Part shown: positions 34,787-44,074 of the stretch, one piece after another | Position numbering within the stretch: the stretch's first letter is position 1 | Layout of the letters: every line of letters begins with the position of its first letter | NCBI RefSeq assembly: GCF_039975415.1 | Contig: NZ_JBDWHD010000014.1 | DNA length: 64,000 nt | From: Ascidiaceihabitans sp039975415 | Lineage (GTDB): Bacteria > Pseudomonadota > Alphaproteobacteria > Rhodobacterales > Rhodobacteraceae | Reading direction: 5' to 3' (one strand) | Made by a program: the position numbers and the translations under genes | Notes under the pieces: model-generated | Database searches by the model: none | What the model saw: only the letters and a program-made list of their open reading frames with translations | Told to the model about the DNA's origin: nothing

Positions 34787-37000
34787 ATGCCTTACGCCCA
34801 TTCCGACAGCTCTGATGCCACGATGGAACCGATCCTGTCCAATCCTGCCCCTGATGTGCGCAGCCGTCCCAAGCTGGAAGGCGGCAAAGCGTTCAAACTT
34901 GTCACGGAATTCGATCCGGCCGGGGATCAACCGACAGCGATCAAAGAGCTGACAAGCGGGATCAACGACGGCGACCGCGATCAGGTGCTGTTGGGGGCAA
35001 CAGGCACCGGCAAGACCTTTACCATGGCGAAGGTGATCGAAGAAACCCAGCGCCCTGCGATCATTCTGGCGCCAAACAAAACACTGGCAGCGCAATTGTA
35101 CGGTGAATTCAAAGGGTTCTTTCCCGACAACGCCGTTGAATATTTCGTCAGCTACTATGACTACTATCAACCCGAGGCCTATGTGGCCCGCTCTGACACG
35201 TTCATCGAAAAAGAAAGCCAGATCAACGAACAGATTGACCGCATGCGCCACTCTGCCACCCGCGCACTTCTGGAACGCGACGATGTGATTATTGTGGCAT
35301 CGGTGTCATGCATCTACGGCATCGGCTCTGTCGAAACCTATGGGGCCATGACGCAAGATCTGACTGTCGGAAACAGCTACGACCAACGTCAGGTCATAGC
35401 CGATTTGGTGGCGCAGCAATACAAACGCAACGATCAGGCATTCTTTCGTGGCGCATTTCGGGTACGGGGCGATTCGCTGGAAATCTTCCCCGCCCACCTG
35501 GATGACCGCGCATGGCGTTTGTCTTTCTTTGGCGAGGAATTGGAAAGCATTACGGAGTTCGACCCGCTGACCGGTGAAAAGACCGCCAACATGGATCAGG
35601 TGCGGGTTTATGCGAATTCGCACTATGTCACGCCCAAACCAACCATGTCGCAGGCCATCATAGGCATCAAAAAAGAGCTGAAAATGCGTCTGGATCAACT
35701 TGTCGGCGACGGCAAGCTGCTGGAAGCCCAACGGCTGGAACAACGCTGTAACTTTGATCTTGAGATGCTGGAGGCCACCGGCGTGTGCAACGGGATCGAA
35801 AACTATTCGCGCTATCTGACGGGTCGCGCCCCCGGTGAGCCACCCCCCACGTTGTTTGAATTCATTCCTGACAGCGCAATTGTATTTGCCGATGAATCCC
35901 ACGTGTCCGTGCCCCAGATCGGCGGCATGTACAAAGGCGACTACCGACGCAAATTCACTTTGGCTGAACACGGGTTCCGCCTGCCGTCCTGCATGGACAA
36001 CCGACCTTTGAAGTTTGAAGAATGGGACGCCATGCGCCCGCAATCTATCTTTGTGTCCGCGACCCCTGCAGCATGGGAAATTGAGCAAACGGGTGGTGTG
36101 TTCACCGAACAGATCATCCGCCCCACCGGCTTGATCGATCCCGAAATCGAGATCCGCCCCGTAGAGATGCAAGTCGATGATCTGCTGGACGAGGTGCGCA
36201 AAGTGGCCGCCGACGGCATGCGGACGCTGTGCACCACCTTGACCAAACGCATGGCCGAAGACCTGACGGAATACATGCATGAACAGGGCATCCGCGTGCG
36301 ATACATGCACAGTGATATCGACACGATTGAACGTATCGAAATCCTGCGTGATCTGCGCCTTGGGGCCTTTGATGTGTTGATCGGGATCAACCTGTTGCGC
36401 GAAGGTTTGGACATTCCTGAATGTGGGTTGGTGGCCATTCTGGACGCGGACAAAGAAGGGTTCCTGCGCTCTGAAACCTCGCTTGTGCAAACCATCGGAC
36501 GTGCCGCGCGAAACGCCGAAGGCCGCGTGATCATGTATGCCGACAAGATCACCGGATCGATGGAACGCGCCATGGGCGAAACAGAACGTCGCCGCGCCAA
36601 GCAGATGGCCTACAACCTCGAACATGGCATCACCCCCACAACGGTGAAGAAAAACGTCGAAGACATTCTGGCGGGTCTCTACAAAGGTGACACCGACCAA
36701 TCCCGCGTGACTGCAAAGATCGACAACCCACTGGCAGGTGGCAATTTGCAAACCGTTCTGGATGGGCTTCGAACCGACATGCGCAAAGCCGCCGAGAACC
36801 TGGAATTCGAGGAAGCCGCACGCCTTCGAGACGAGGTCAAGCGCCTGGAAACCGTGGACCTTGCTGTCGCAGACGATCCTATGGCACGGCAATATGCGGT
36901 GGAGAAAGCCGTAGGCGACGCAAAGAAAGCATCAGGGCGAAGCACCGGCGGGCGCGGCGGCATGCGGGGTGGCAAAAGTCGCTATGGCGGCAAGAAATAG
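34787..37000 (+). CDS. uvrB: Excinuclease ABC subunit B
   Basis: 737 residues. DNA-damage recognition helicase of nucleotide excision repair. Walker A LLGATGTGKTFTMAKV, the beta-hairpin region YYDYYQPEAYVARSDTFIEKESQINEQIDRMRHSAT, DEAD-like box FADESHVSVPQIGGMYKGD, helicase motifs NLLREGLDIPE and QTIGRAARN, and the C-terminal UVR domain ENLEFEEAARLRDEVKRLE are all present. It ends in a Gly/Arg-rich tail. The N-terminus is some 35 residues longer than in E. coli UvrB. Works with UvrA and UvrC, neither in the window. Confidence 0.97.
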   Translation: MPYAHSDSSDATMEPILSNPAPDVRSRPKLEGGKAFKLVTEFDPAGDQPTAIKELTSGINDGDRDQVLLGATGTGKTFTMAKVIEETQRPAIILAPNKTLAAQLYGEFKGFFPDNAVEYFVSYYDYYQPEAYVARSDTFIEKESQINEQIDRMRHSATRALLERDDVIIVASVSCIYGIGSVETYGAMTQDLTVGNSYDQRQVIADLVAQQYKRNDQAFFRGAFRVRGDSLEIFPAHLDDRAWRLSFFGEELESITEFDPLTGEKTANMDQVRVYANSHYVTPKPTMSQAIIGIKKELKMRLDQLVGDGKLLEAQRLEQRCNFDLEMLEATGVCNGIENYSRYLTGRAPGEPPPTLFEFIPDSAIVFADESHVSVPQIGGMYKGDYRRKFTLAEHGFRLPSCMDNRPLKFEEWDAMRPQSIFVSATPAAWEIEQTGGVFTEQIIRPTGLIDPEIEIRPVEMQVDDLLDEVRKVAADGMRTLCTTLTKRMAEDLTEYMHEQGIRVRYMHSDIDTIERIEILRDLRLGAFDVLIGINLLREGLDIPECGLVAILDADKEGFLRSETSLVQTIGRAARNAEGRVIMYADKITGSMERAMGETERRRAKQMAYNLEHGITPTTVKKNVEDILAGLYKGDTDQSRVTAKIDNPLAGGNLQTVLDGLRTDMRKAAENLEFEEAARLRDEVKRLETVDLAVADDPMARQYAVEKAVGDAKKASGRSTGGRGGMRGGKSRYGGKK

Positions 37001-37072
37001 GGGGGGGCGTCCAGCGCTGAATATGCCCCTTCACCGTTCATCAATTCCCAAAAAACAAAGTGACAAGATGCA

Positions 37073-37291
37073 ATGAGGACAAGTTTAAGGCGAAAGGCGA
37101 TTGGAATTTGCGATGCCAAACTGGCCTCAAAGGGTGAAACCGTCGGCTTGTCGTTCTACGCATTTTTCGCCAACAAGAATGACGATCCGGAACTGTTGAT
37201 GGAAGCTGCCGAATGGTGGATCAAAACACATCAATTGAACCATTTCGAGAAAGCGCAAAAGATCAAAACTATGATTCAATCAGGCCAATAG
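37073..37291 (+). CDS. Small conserved protein, DUF6500-like
   Basis: 72 residues, MRTSLRRKAIGICDAKLASKGETVGLSFYAFFANKNDDPELLMEAAEWWI and a helical end. The GLSFYAFFANKNDDPELLMEAA block is what I associate with the DUF6500 family; the assignment is from memory. Small, soluble, no known role. It follows uvrB by about 70 bp in the same direction. Confidence 0.6.
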   Translation: MRTSLRRKAIGICDAKLASKGETVGLSFYAFFANKNDDPELLMEAAEWWIKTHQLNHFEKAQKIKTMIQSGQ

Positions 37292-37359
37292 GATTGTTCG
37301 CGATGCGGAACTGGAAACGAGCCTGTCGCAAAAACTTCAGGTCGCCTTATCATTACACA

Positions 37360-37788
37360 ATGCGTTATTTGGCATTCCTTGCGATACTGCCCTGCCCTGC
37401 CTTTGCGTGGGAATTTACACCCGGCCTGCCCTGTCTTCTTTCACACACCGAAGGCACCCGTCAGATCGAACTGACCTATGACCCTATGCAGCCGCTCTAT
37501 TCCGTGACCGTCACGCAAACCACACCGTTCTCCGATAGCCCGTTTTTCGCAATGACGTTTAACGGTCCACGCCCCAATACCATCGCCAGCACACGCCACA
37601 CCGTCAGCAACGGTGGTCGCTCTGTTACCGTGACGGACACGGGCTTTGGCAATGTGCTGGACGGGTTGCAGTATAACCTGTCGACCACGATCATCGTGGC
37701 TGAGGAAAAATTCGACGTACAACTGCGCGGCGCGGCAGGCCCGGTTCAGGCCTTTCGCGATTGTGCGGCAGACGTACCCTCTGCTTAA
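37360..37788 (+). CDS. Secreted hypothetical protein
   Basis: 142 residues with signal peptide MRYLAFLAILPCPAFA, then WEFTPGLPCLLSHTEGTRQIELTYDPMQPLYSVTVTQTTPFSDSPFFAMTFNGP and a single later Cys near the C-terminus that could pair with the first. Predicted periplasmic. An in-frame ATG at 37303 has a better ribosome site (AGGA), but would give an unusually long basic leader. The stop overlaps by 4 bp the stop of the convergent zinc-finger gene. Confidence 0.65.
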   Translation: MRYLAFLAILPCPAFAWEFTPGLPCLLSHTEGTRQIELTYDPMQPLYSVTVTQTTPFSDSPFFAMTFNGPRPNTIASTRHTVSNGGRSVTVTDTGFGNVLDGLQYNLSTTIIVAEEKFDVQLRGAAGPVQAFRDCAADVPSA

Positions 37789-38012
37789 AAGTCGAACAGT
37801 TCTTCCAGAAACCCACCGCGTTTCTTGCGCTTTTCACCGCGGTATCCGTCATCGCGTGACGGGGCCGGCGTGACTTGCCCGACAGAGCGGTCGATGATCT
37901 TGTCCAATTCACCGCGATCCAGCCACACCCCACGGCAACTTGGGCAATAGTCGATTTCAACTCCGCTGCGGTCCGAAATCACAAGCGGGGTTCCGTCGAT
38001 TGGGCAGATCAT
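37785..38012 (-). CDS. Zinc-ribbon protein, zf-TFIIB type
   Basis: 75 residues. MICPIDGTPL and IDYCPSCRGVWLDRGELDKII form the zf-TFIIB signature: one Cys in CPIDG and a CPSCRGVWLDRGEL knuckle, where the first pair is reduced to C-x-x-D instead of C-x-x-C. A basic tail and an acidic, Phe-rich end (GGFLEELFDF) follow. Function of this small family is unknown. Confidence 0.82.
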   Translation of the reverse strand: MICPIDGTPLVISDRSGVEIDYCPSCRGVWLDRGELDKIIDRSVGQVTPAPSRDDGYRGEKRKKRGGFLEELFDF

Positions 38013-38159
38013 GGGGTAAGCTCCTATTTGTTACGATTTTAATATGGTGCGTCTTCACGCGTTTTGCATCCCCTGCATCAGCGTAAAATCAAAGACAAAG
38101 TAAACGTCCCATGTGCGGCGTAACCCCTTGTTAACCATAATGAACGCAAATGAAGCACT

Positions 38160-38846
38160 ATGCATCGGCTTCGTTCCCTTTTTTACGCTGTCATGGCGTT
38201 TAGCATCTGCGTGTCCCTCGGCTTGCCCGCGCAAGCAGGACCGTGGATGCGTGAAAAAGGGAAAGGGTTCTTTTCCACAGCAACCAAGATGACCTATGGG
38301 TTAACAACCACACAGTCGGGGTACTTTGAATATGGCATCACCGATCGCCTTACATTTGGCGCCTCTATCGATGTGAACCTTGAAGGCGGATACGCAACCA
38401 GTGGCATGGGCCACGTGTTTGTGCGCAAGCCCTTGAAATGGAAACGTGGCAAGTGGCTTTGGGCGTATCAGCTGGGTTTGGGCACCCGGATCGACGCCCT
38501 TGGAAAACACCCCTTTACCAAGACCTCGCTGCATTTTGGCAAGGGCATCACATGGCGCGACAAAGGCGGTTGGGTCAGTGTAGATGCGGAGATTGAGTGG
38601 GCGCTTGGATCCGCCAACCATGTGATGAAGGTCGATATGACAGTCGGGTTGAATATTTCTCCCCGCAGCAAGGCCATGCTTCAGGTCTACACCAATGTCA
38701 CTCAGTATGAGGCACGGATTACCTTGGCCCCATCATATATCTTCACTCCGAAGGCCAAGAAAATAAGCTACGTGATTGGACTGGAGGCCCCGACAAGCAG
38801 CAGAAACGACTTCGGAATAAAGCTCGGGGTCTGGCAAAAGTTTTGA
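38160..38846 (+). CDS. Exported beta-rich protein, possible outer-membrane barrel
   Basis: 228 residues with a signal peptide (MHRLRSLFYAVMAFSICVSLGLPAQAG). The mature part alternates polar and hydrophobic residues in about ten strands (YFEYGITDRLTFGASIDVNLEGGY, WLWAYQLGLGTRID, VDAEIEWALGS, KVDMTVGLNIS) and ends in an aromatic residue (VWQKF). That is the look of a small outer-membrane beta-barrel. No named family recognised. A hairpin after the stop ends the transcript. Confidence 0.7.
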   Translation: MHRLRSLFYAVMAFSICVSLGLPAQAGPWMREKGKGFFSTATKMTYGLTTTQSGYFEYGITDRLTFGASIDVNLEGGYATSGMGHVFVRKPLKWKRGKWLWAYQLGLGTRIDALGKHPFTKTSLHFGKGITWRDKGGWVSVDAEIEWALGSANHVMKVDMTVGLNISPRSKAMLQVYTNVTQYEARITLAPSYIFTPKAKKISYVIGLEAPTSSRNDFGIKLGVWQKF

Positions 38847-38863
38847 AGCAGAAAAATGGCAAA

Positions 38864-38891
38864 AGGCCCACGCGACGTATCACATGGGCCT
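38864..38891. terminator. Bidirectional terminator
   Basis: Stem AGGCCCA (38864-38870) and TGGGCCT (38885-38891) with a 14-base loop, between the convergent barrel and beta-helix genes. Read leftward it is followed by TTTTGCCATTTTT, so it should stop transcripts of the beta-helix gene; an A-run before the stem reflects the same. Confidence 0.7.
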
Positions 38892-38920
38892 CATCCTAGA
38901 CGTCAGTCAGGCTATGTCGC

Positions 38921-41206
38921 TTAGTCATCGATGCGCAAAGCGATCTGGACCTCACCTTTTTGGTCTTCTCCCCACACAACATGGGCACGGTCCTGATTGG
39001 GACCTTCACGCAGTTCCACATGCGGCATCTGATACTTGGCAACGTTGTTGGCGTTGCGTGTCCGCTCAAGGAAAGTGACACTGTCTACACCTATGGCATA
39101 CCCTTCAAAAGGCAAACGGCCTTCCGTTTCAATGACCCAAGTCGAGGCTGCGGTGTTCTGCTGGTGTTTGATACGCAGCGGATTGGAAACCTGATATTCT
39201 ACGCCATTGTAAGAGTTGCCCGTGAAATCCACCAATTTAAAACGGCTGCGATCCAGATCGGCAAAGCTGGTGTCCACACGATCGACACGGTCGATGTTGC
39301 CTTGAATTGACCGGAATTTGTTGCCCGTAACCGCCAAACCGTTCAGAAAATGGCCTGTTCCAAAGGGTTTGACCACAATGTAACTGAACCACGGCGCGAC
39401 ATCGCCGGACAAAAACACATTGCTGGAAATGGTCATTGAACTGAATGAAAAACCAGCCGTGAAATCCGGGGTGGAATCATGTTCGTTGGTCCATTCAATA
39501 TAGCAATTGTCGATGTAGTTGGCCGACACAACGCTGCTTGTGTATCCGCTGGCAAATATAAAACCGGCAGACCGGACACCACTTGCAACGCTGTCCCCTT
39601 GGAAGAAGTGATTGCCGCTGATGACGTTATTGGATCCGCCAAACAGTCCAAAGTGGCGAAAGCGCGTGGCGCGGTTGTCACGGATTTTTGGGTCGTTGGC
39701 GTTGATGTTGAACCCGATGCTCTGACGGTCACTGACATCTTCCGCATCTTCATTGGACAGGAACTGGCAGCGGTCAATAAAGATCCCCTGACACCCGCTG
39801 CCATGGGATGTGATGCCGCGGTTCAAGGGGCGGGTGACAAAGCAATCGCGGATATGGAAAATTGATCCGCCCGGTGACAGCAGAATACCACTGCACACGC
39901 CGTTGCATTGGAATTCGATGTCGTCGAAAACAAATTTGCTCAGCGAACTGAACCCGGAAAAGTCCACCAGATATTTGAAGCGGCTGAATTTGAAATTCTG
40001 TCGACCCTCCGCATCATACAGCGGTTTGTTCAGCGTGATTTCACCGGTGCTGACATTCTTGGAACGCACATAAATTTCACGGCCAACACCGGCCCCCTCG
40101 ACCAAAGACCCCACTTCAACCGACGCAATGTTGCTGACGGCTGTCAGTGTACGTGAATCCGCAGGGTCGTAGGTGGCTTGAGAGTTCACAACTGTTGTTG
40201 CCCAGTCACCGCCACTGGCAGCTTCAAGCTGACCGTTGCGGATCACGCGGCGGGTGGCATAGCTGGTGCGGTCCGGCACGGCGGCCTGCATATCGATGGG
40301 TTCGGTGATAAAGACCTTGCGGCCCCGCAAATCCAGAGCTTCGTGGTCAGAGTTATTCAGCAGCGCCTGAAACCCCTTTTTAAAGGCAAGCTCTTCGTTG
40401 CCAAAGGCATCGATGTAGGCAGGCAGGTGGAATTCAGTCGTAAGCAACAGCACCTTGTCGGTCGGCATCGTCACGGTCCCCTCAAAACGCACAGGGCCCT
40501 CCAAAGTGACATCGCTGTTCAGACGGTAAACCCCCGGAGGAACCAAAATCAAACGTCCGTTGGCAGCCGCATTGGCACGGTCAAAGGCGGCACTGTTGTC
40601 GGTGGTGCCATCACCAATCGCACCGTAATCGCGCACGTCCACCACAGAAATCAGATCACGCAGGAAGAACGATGTGACGTCTTCGATTTCGATGTCATCA
40701 ATACGCACGATGCCACCATTCGGCCCCGTCAGATCAATGCCGAAGTGGCCATAAATAGGCTCACTTCCCCAGATCATGTCGACGCCGGTACGGTCCCCTG
40801 CCCCGACAATTGCCTTGATCTCATAGACCTCGCCGTAATCTGTCAGCGTTGTACTTGCGCCATTCAAAGGAATACCTGTTACCGCATTGCCCCCCGAACG
40901 GCCTGCAAAGGCCGCGACACGTACGTTAGGCAAGCTGCCAGAGATCACTTTGATCCGTGCCGTTATCTGCAAGTAGCACCCCGGCAACAATGGGGTTTCG
41001 CCCATGTAACGCAAACGCGTTGTGTTTGCGATTTTTTGCACTTCTAGGCAGCTGCCAAAATCCTGATCCGCTGGCACAAACGCCGCGTTGGCCGCATTGG
41101 CATAGGTATCAGATCCGGGCGTTCCATCGCCCCTGGACCATACATTCAAACCATTCGCAAATGATGGTGGCATCAGCACCACGCCGTCGGTAATTGCCTT
41201 GTTCAT
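38921..41206 (-). CDS. Large right-handed parallel beta-helix protein
   Basis: 761 residues. The middle starts VVDVRDYGAIGDGTTDNSAAFDRANAAANGRLILVPPGVYRL, the pectate lyase 3/GH28-related start of many beta-helix proteins and phage tailspikes. The rest contains repeated short strands typical of parallel beta-helices (FHIRDCFVTR, IFIDRCQFL, NNVISGNHFFQG, SVVSANYIDNC). The first 190 residues look like a beta-sandwich, possibly carbohydrate binding. There is no signal peptide after ATG 41204-41206 (AAGGGA ribosome site), so export would need another route. It is a single-gene unit with hairpins at both ends. Possible roles: polysaccharide lyase, hydrolase or surface/tailspike protein. Confidence 0.8.
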   Translation of the reverse strand: MNKAITDGVVLMPPSFANGLNVWSRGDGTPGSDTYANAANAAFVPADQDFGSCLEVQKIANTTRLRYMGETPLLPGCYLQITARIKVISGSLPNVRVAAFAGRSGGNAVTGIPLNGASTTLTDYGEVYEIKAIVGAGDRTGVDMIWGSEPIYGHFGIDLTGPNGGIVRIDDIEIEDVTSFFLRDLISVVDVRDYGAIGDGTTDNSAAFDRANAAANGRLILVPPGVYRLNSDVTLEGPVRFEGTVTMPTDKVLLLTTEFHLPAYIDAFGNEELAFKKGFQALLNNSDHEALDLRGRKVFITEPIDMQAAVPDRTSYATRRVIRNGQLEAASGGDWATTVVNSQATYDPADSRTLTAVSNIASVEVGSLVEGAGVGREIYVRSKNVSTGEITLNKPLYDAEGRQNFKFSRFKYLVDFSGFSSLSKFVFDDIEFQCNGVCSGILLSPGGSIFHIRDCFVTRPLNRGITSHGSGCQGIFIDRCQFLSNEDAEDVSDRQSIGFNINANDPKIRDNRATRFRHFGLFGGSNNVISGNHFFQGDSVASGVRSAGFIFASGYTSSVVSANYIDNCYIEWTNEHDSTPDFTAGFSFSSMTISSNVFLSGDVAPWFSYIVVKPFGTGHFLNGLAVTGNKFRSIQGNIDRVDRVDTSFADLDRSRFKLVDFTGNSYNGVEYQVSNPLRIKHQQNTAASTWVIETEGRLPFEGYAIGVDSVTFLERTRNANNVAKYQMPHVELREGPNQDRAHVVWGEDQKGEVQIALRIDD

Positions 41207-41337
41207 CAAAATCCCTTTCGCGGGCGGTGCAAGCCGTGTTGGGCACGCAGCGCATATTGAACCAGCGCACTGCAACCAGGTTCGGTGCAGCGCATGCGAG
41301 AAAAGGAAGTATCAATGAATGGTTAAGGTGCCCTCAC

Positions 41338-41354
41338 ACCACCGTTACGGTGGT
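41338..41354. terminator. Hairpin between DUF4864 and beta-helix genes
   Basis: Perfect inverted repeat ACCACCG (41338-41344) and CGGTGGT (41348-41354) with a 3-base loop, followed by a second small palindrome CTTTGCAAAG. It lies after the stop of the leftward DUF4864 gene and before the beta-helix gene. No T-run, so it may be a weak terminator or an operator for the beta-helix gene. Confidence 0.4.
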
Positions 41355-41383
41355 CTTTGCAAAGGCAAAAGACCGGCAAGGTT

Positions 41384-41785
41384 TCAGGCGTTAACATCCG
41401 GCTGCGGCAACAGCTGTACGCCATTGATTTTCCAGCCATCTTCGGTTTCCAACATCCGGTACCCCAAGACGTGGGTTACCCCGTCCTGATCCTTGATCAA
41501 AACCTTCTGCCAGATGTCGCCGGCGATTTCTTCTTGTTCCAGATAGCGCACATCGGAGGGGCGCCAAACCATCGGATACCCCGTGGTCACCATCTGTTGA
41601 AACCGCGCAACGGACCCAAAGATGCGTTGAATGTTGGGGCTGGCAAATGCAAACGCAGCATCGAAATCATCGACCTTGAAAGCTTCGATTTGCCCACGAA
41701 TGGTGTTTTGGATGCCAAGGTCCTGTGCCCAGGCACCCCCCGCCATCACGGCGGCGATCACGGTCATTTTCAAAGTTTTCAACAT
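41384..41785 (-). CDS. DUF4864 family exported protein
   Basis: 133 residues. Signal peptide MLKTLKMTVIAAVMAGGAWAQ, then IQNTIRGQIEAFKVDDFDAAFAFASPNIQRIFG and MVTTGYPMVWRPSDVRYLEQEE, ending with YRMLETEDGWKINGVQLL. This matches DUF4864, a periplasmic domain with a cone-shaped NTF2-like fold in which no catalytic residue is known. AGGAGA ribosome site. Stands between lysK and the beta-helix gene. Confidence 0.85.
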   Translation of the reverse strand: MLKTLKMTVIAAVMAGGAWAQDLGIQNTIRGQIEAFKVDDFDAAFAFASPNIQRIFGSVARFQQMVTTGYPMVWRPSDVRYLEQEEIAGDIWQKVLIKDQDGVTHVLGYRMLETEDGWKINGVQLLPQPDVNA

Positions 41786-41854
41786 GCGGTGTTCTCCTGC
41801 GCTTCACCTTGAAGCGTAGCGCAAGAGAATTGCAAAACAAGGCAGCGACGGGGT

Positions 41855-43429
41855 TTAGGCCAGTTCACCGGCCAAGGCGCTGTCGATCAAAGCAATGGTT
41901 TCGTCCACGCCATAAAGCGCTATGAAGCCCCCGAAACGCGGGCCTTGGGACGCGCCCAAAAGCACCTCGTAAAGCGCCGTGAACCAATCGCGTAGCGGAT
42001 CGAACCGCTCACGCCCGCAGGCAAAGACCTCGGATTGCAACGCTTCTGCATCCAATCCACCGTCCCAAACCTTCAACCGTTCACGCAGGTCTTCCAACGC
42101 TTCGCGTTCAAGGTCTGTTGGCGCACGGAACACCTTTTTCGGCTTCACAAAGTCGTTGTAGTAACGCACCGCAAATCCTGCCGCCTGATCCAATTGCGGA
42201 TGCGTTTCCGGCGAGGCATCCGGCGCATAGCGTTGCATAAAGCCCCACAGCTGCGATTTTTCCTCAGCCGAGGATACAGACGCAAGATTCAACAGCATCG
42301 AGAACGGCACAACCATATCGCTGGCTGGCACATTGTGGCCGTGGATGTGGAAGACAGGATTGTTCAATCGCCCCTTCGTATCCTGTCCTGCATAGGCCCG
42401 CAATTGCTGGTGATATTCGTCCACAGCTTTGGGGATCACGTCAAAATGCATGCGCTTGGCCGTCTTCGGCTTGAGATACATGAAATACGACAGGGATTCA
42501 GTCGACGCGTAGGTCAGCCATTCGTCGATTGAAATGCCATTGCCAGAGGTCTTGGAAATCTTGTGTCCATCGGCATCCAGAAACAATTCATATGTGAAGT
42601 GTTCGGGCTTTTTGCCGCCAAGAATTTCGCAGATACGGTCATAGATCGGCGTGTTGGTGGAATGATCCTTGCCGTACATCTCGAAATCGACATCCAAAGC
42701 CGCCCAGCGTGCGCCAAAGTCTGGCTTCCACTGCAATTTCACGTTTCCGCCTGTGACAGGCAATGTCCACTCGCGGCCCTCTTCGTCATCGAAGGTGATG
42801 GTGCCGTCAGCCTTGTTCACGCTTTTCATCGGCACGTACAAAACGCGACCGGTTTCGGGATGGATGGGCAGGAAAATGGAATAGGTTTCGCGGCGTTCTT
42901 CACGCAGCGATTTCAGCATGACGGCCATCACCTCGTCGTATTTTTCAACAGCACGCAGCAAGATATCGTCAAATTTGCCAGAGCGGTAGAACTCGGTCGA
43001 GCTGATGAATTCATACTCAAAGCCAAATGTGTCCAGAAAGCTGTTCAGCTTGGCATTGTTGTGGGCGCCAAAACTATCATGGGTGCCAAAGGGATCAGGC
43101 ACATCTGTCAATGGGCGCTGCAAGTGTTCCACAAGGCTTTCGGAATTGGGCACATTACCCGGCACTTTGCGCATCCCGTCCAGATCGTCGGAAAAGCACA
43201 CAAGCCGTGTGGGAATGTCAGAAATCACCTCAAAGGCGCGGCGCACCATCGTGGTCCGTGACACTTCGCCAAATGTGCCAATATGCGGCAGACCTGACGG
43301 GCCGTACCCTGTTTCAAACAGAACATACCCCTTTTCAGGCGGCTTTTTGGAATACCGTTTCAACAACCGACGCGCTTCTTCAAAAGGCCACGCTTTGCTG
43401 GCCAGTCCGGCCTCTCGCAGATCGCTCAT
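41855..43429 (-). CDS. lysK: Class I lysyl-tRNA synthetase
   Basis: 524 residues. Charges tRNA-Lys. Class I marks are the HIGH-like motif SGLPHIGTFGEVSRTTMVRRAF and the KMSKS-like motif DGHKISKTSGNGISIDEW. Further family features are PTRLVCFSDDLDGMRKVPGN and DFEMYGKDHSTN. Alphaproteobacteria commonly use this archaeal-type class I enzyme in place of class II LysS. ATG at 43427-43429 has AAGGA seven bases upstream; the frame is open to 43669 but that part is non-coding in character. Confidence 0.96.
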   Translation of the reverse strand: MSDLREAGLASKAWPFEEARRLLKRYSKKPPEKGYVLFETGYGPSGLPHIGTFGEVSRTTMVRRAFEVISDIPTRLVCFSDDLDGMRKVPGNVPNSESLVEHLQRPLTDVPDPFGTHDSFGAHNNAKLNSFLDTFGFEYEFISSTEFYRSGKFDDILLRAVEKYDEVMAVMLKSLREERRETYSIFLPIHPETGRVLYVPMKSVNKADGTITFDDEEGREWTLPVTGGNVKLQWKPDFGARWAALDVDFEMYGKDHSTNTPIYDRICEILGGKKPEHFTYELFLDADGHKISKTSGNGISIDEWLTYASTESLSYFMYLKPKTAKRMHFDVIPKAVDEYHQQLRAYAGQDTKGRLNNPVFHIHGHNVPASDMVVPFSMLLNLASVSSAEEKSQLWGFMQRYAPDASPETHPQLDQAAGFAVRYYNDFVKPKKVFRAPTDLEREALEDLRERLKVWDGGLDAEALQSEVFACGRERFDPLRDWFTALYEVLLGASQGPRFGGFIALYGVDETIALIDSALAGELA

Positions 43430-43547
43430 GTCAGTATCCTTTGTCATACAGCGCGCCCGATAGGCGCTAACCTGCCACTCCCTATTGCGCGGGGGGGCAT
43501 AGGTCAATATTCTGCACCGCAACATAACCCTATAAGGATGCCTTGCA

Positions 43548-43967
43548 GTGACCGATGCCCCACATTCCTTGACGGCCCAAGATGCACTGGTTGCACTGAT
43601 GATCGCCGTTTCCGCATCTGATTCAGATATCGGGACGGCAGAACTGGTAAAAATCCAATCCGCCATCAATATGCTGCCGGTGTTCGCGGACTACGACCTG
43701 GACCGCCTGACAACGATCAGCCAAACTGTGTTTGACTTGTTTGATCAGGAAGACGGGCTTGATGCCCTGTTCGGACTGGTGCGCGAAGCGCTGCCGGAGC
43801 GCTTGTATGAAACGGCCTATGCTTTGGCCTGCGATGTGGCCGCCGCTGACGGATCGCTAGAAGAAGCCGAGCTGCGCCTGCTTGAAGAAATGCGGTACGA
43901 GCTGAACATCGACCGGCTGCACGCGGCTGCCATCGAACGCGGCGCAAGGGCGCGGCACCTGACGTAA
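43548..43967 (+). CDS. TerB-like tellurite resistance domain protein
   Basis: 139 residues, all helical: SLTAQDALVALMIAVSASDSDIGTAELVKIQSAINMLPVF and LACDVAAADGSLEEAELRLLEEMRYELNID. The paired acidic D-x-D/E helices with ADG-x-x-x-x-E are typical of TerB/DjlA metal-binding folds. Start is GTG 43548 with AAGGA 8 bases upstream. It is divergent from lysK. The role is unknown; most isolated TerB proteins are not shown to act in tellurite resistance. Confidence 0.82.
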   Translation: MTDAPHSLTAQDALVALMIAVSASDSDIGTAELVKIQSAINMLPVFADYDLDRLTTISQTVFDLFDQEDGLDALFGLVREALPERLYETAYALACDVAAADGSLEEAELRLLEEMRYELNIDRLHAAAIERGARARHLT

Positions 43968-44039
43968 AGCAAAAAAGGCATCGGGTTGTCATTAGACAGC
44001 ACCGCTGAGCCTAATGTCCACTTCGAGCCCGAAGCGCCA

Positions 44040-44061
44040 CTTAGAATGCGCTCATTCTAAG
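44040..44061. terminator. Hairpin between convergent TerB and TetR genes
   Basis: Perfect 9-bp stem, CTTAGAATG (44040-44048) and CATTCTAAG (44053-44061), with a 4-base loop, 14 bp beyond the TetR stop. Likely a terminator for one or both convergent genes, although no T-run follows. Confidence 0.45.
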
Positions 44062-44074
44062 AGAATCCTGCTGC

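Noticed and set aside
35306..36892. A 528-codon open frame antisense to uvrB
   Set aside because: It is a mirror of the strongly conserved uvrB frame; His/Phe-rich translation with no family motif and no ribosome site.
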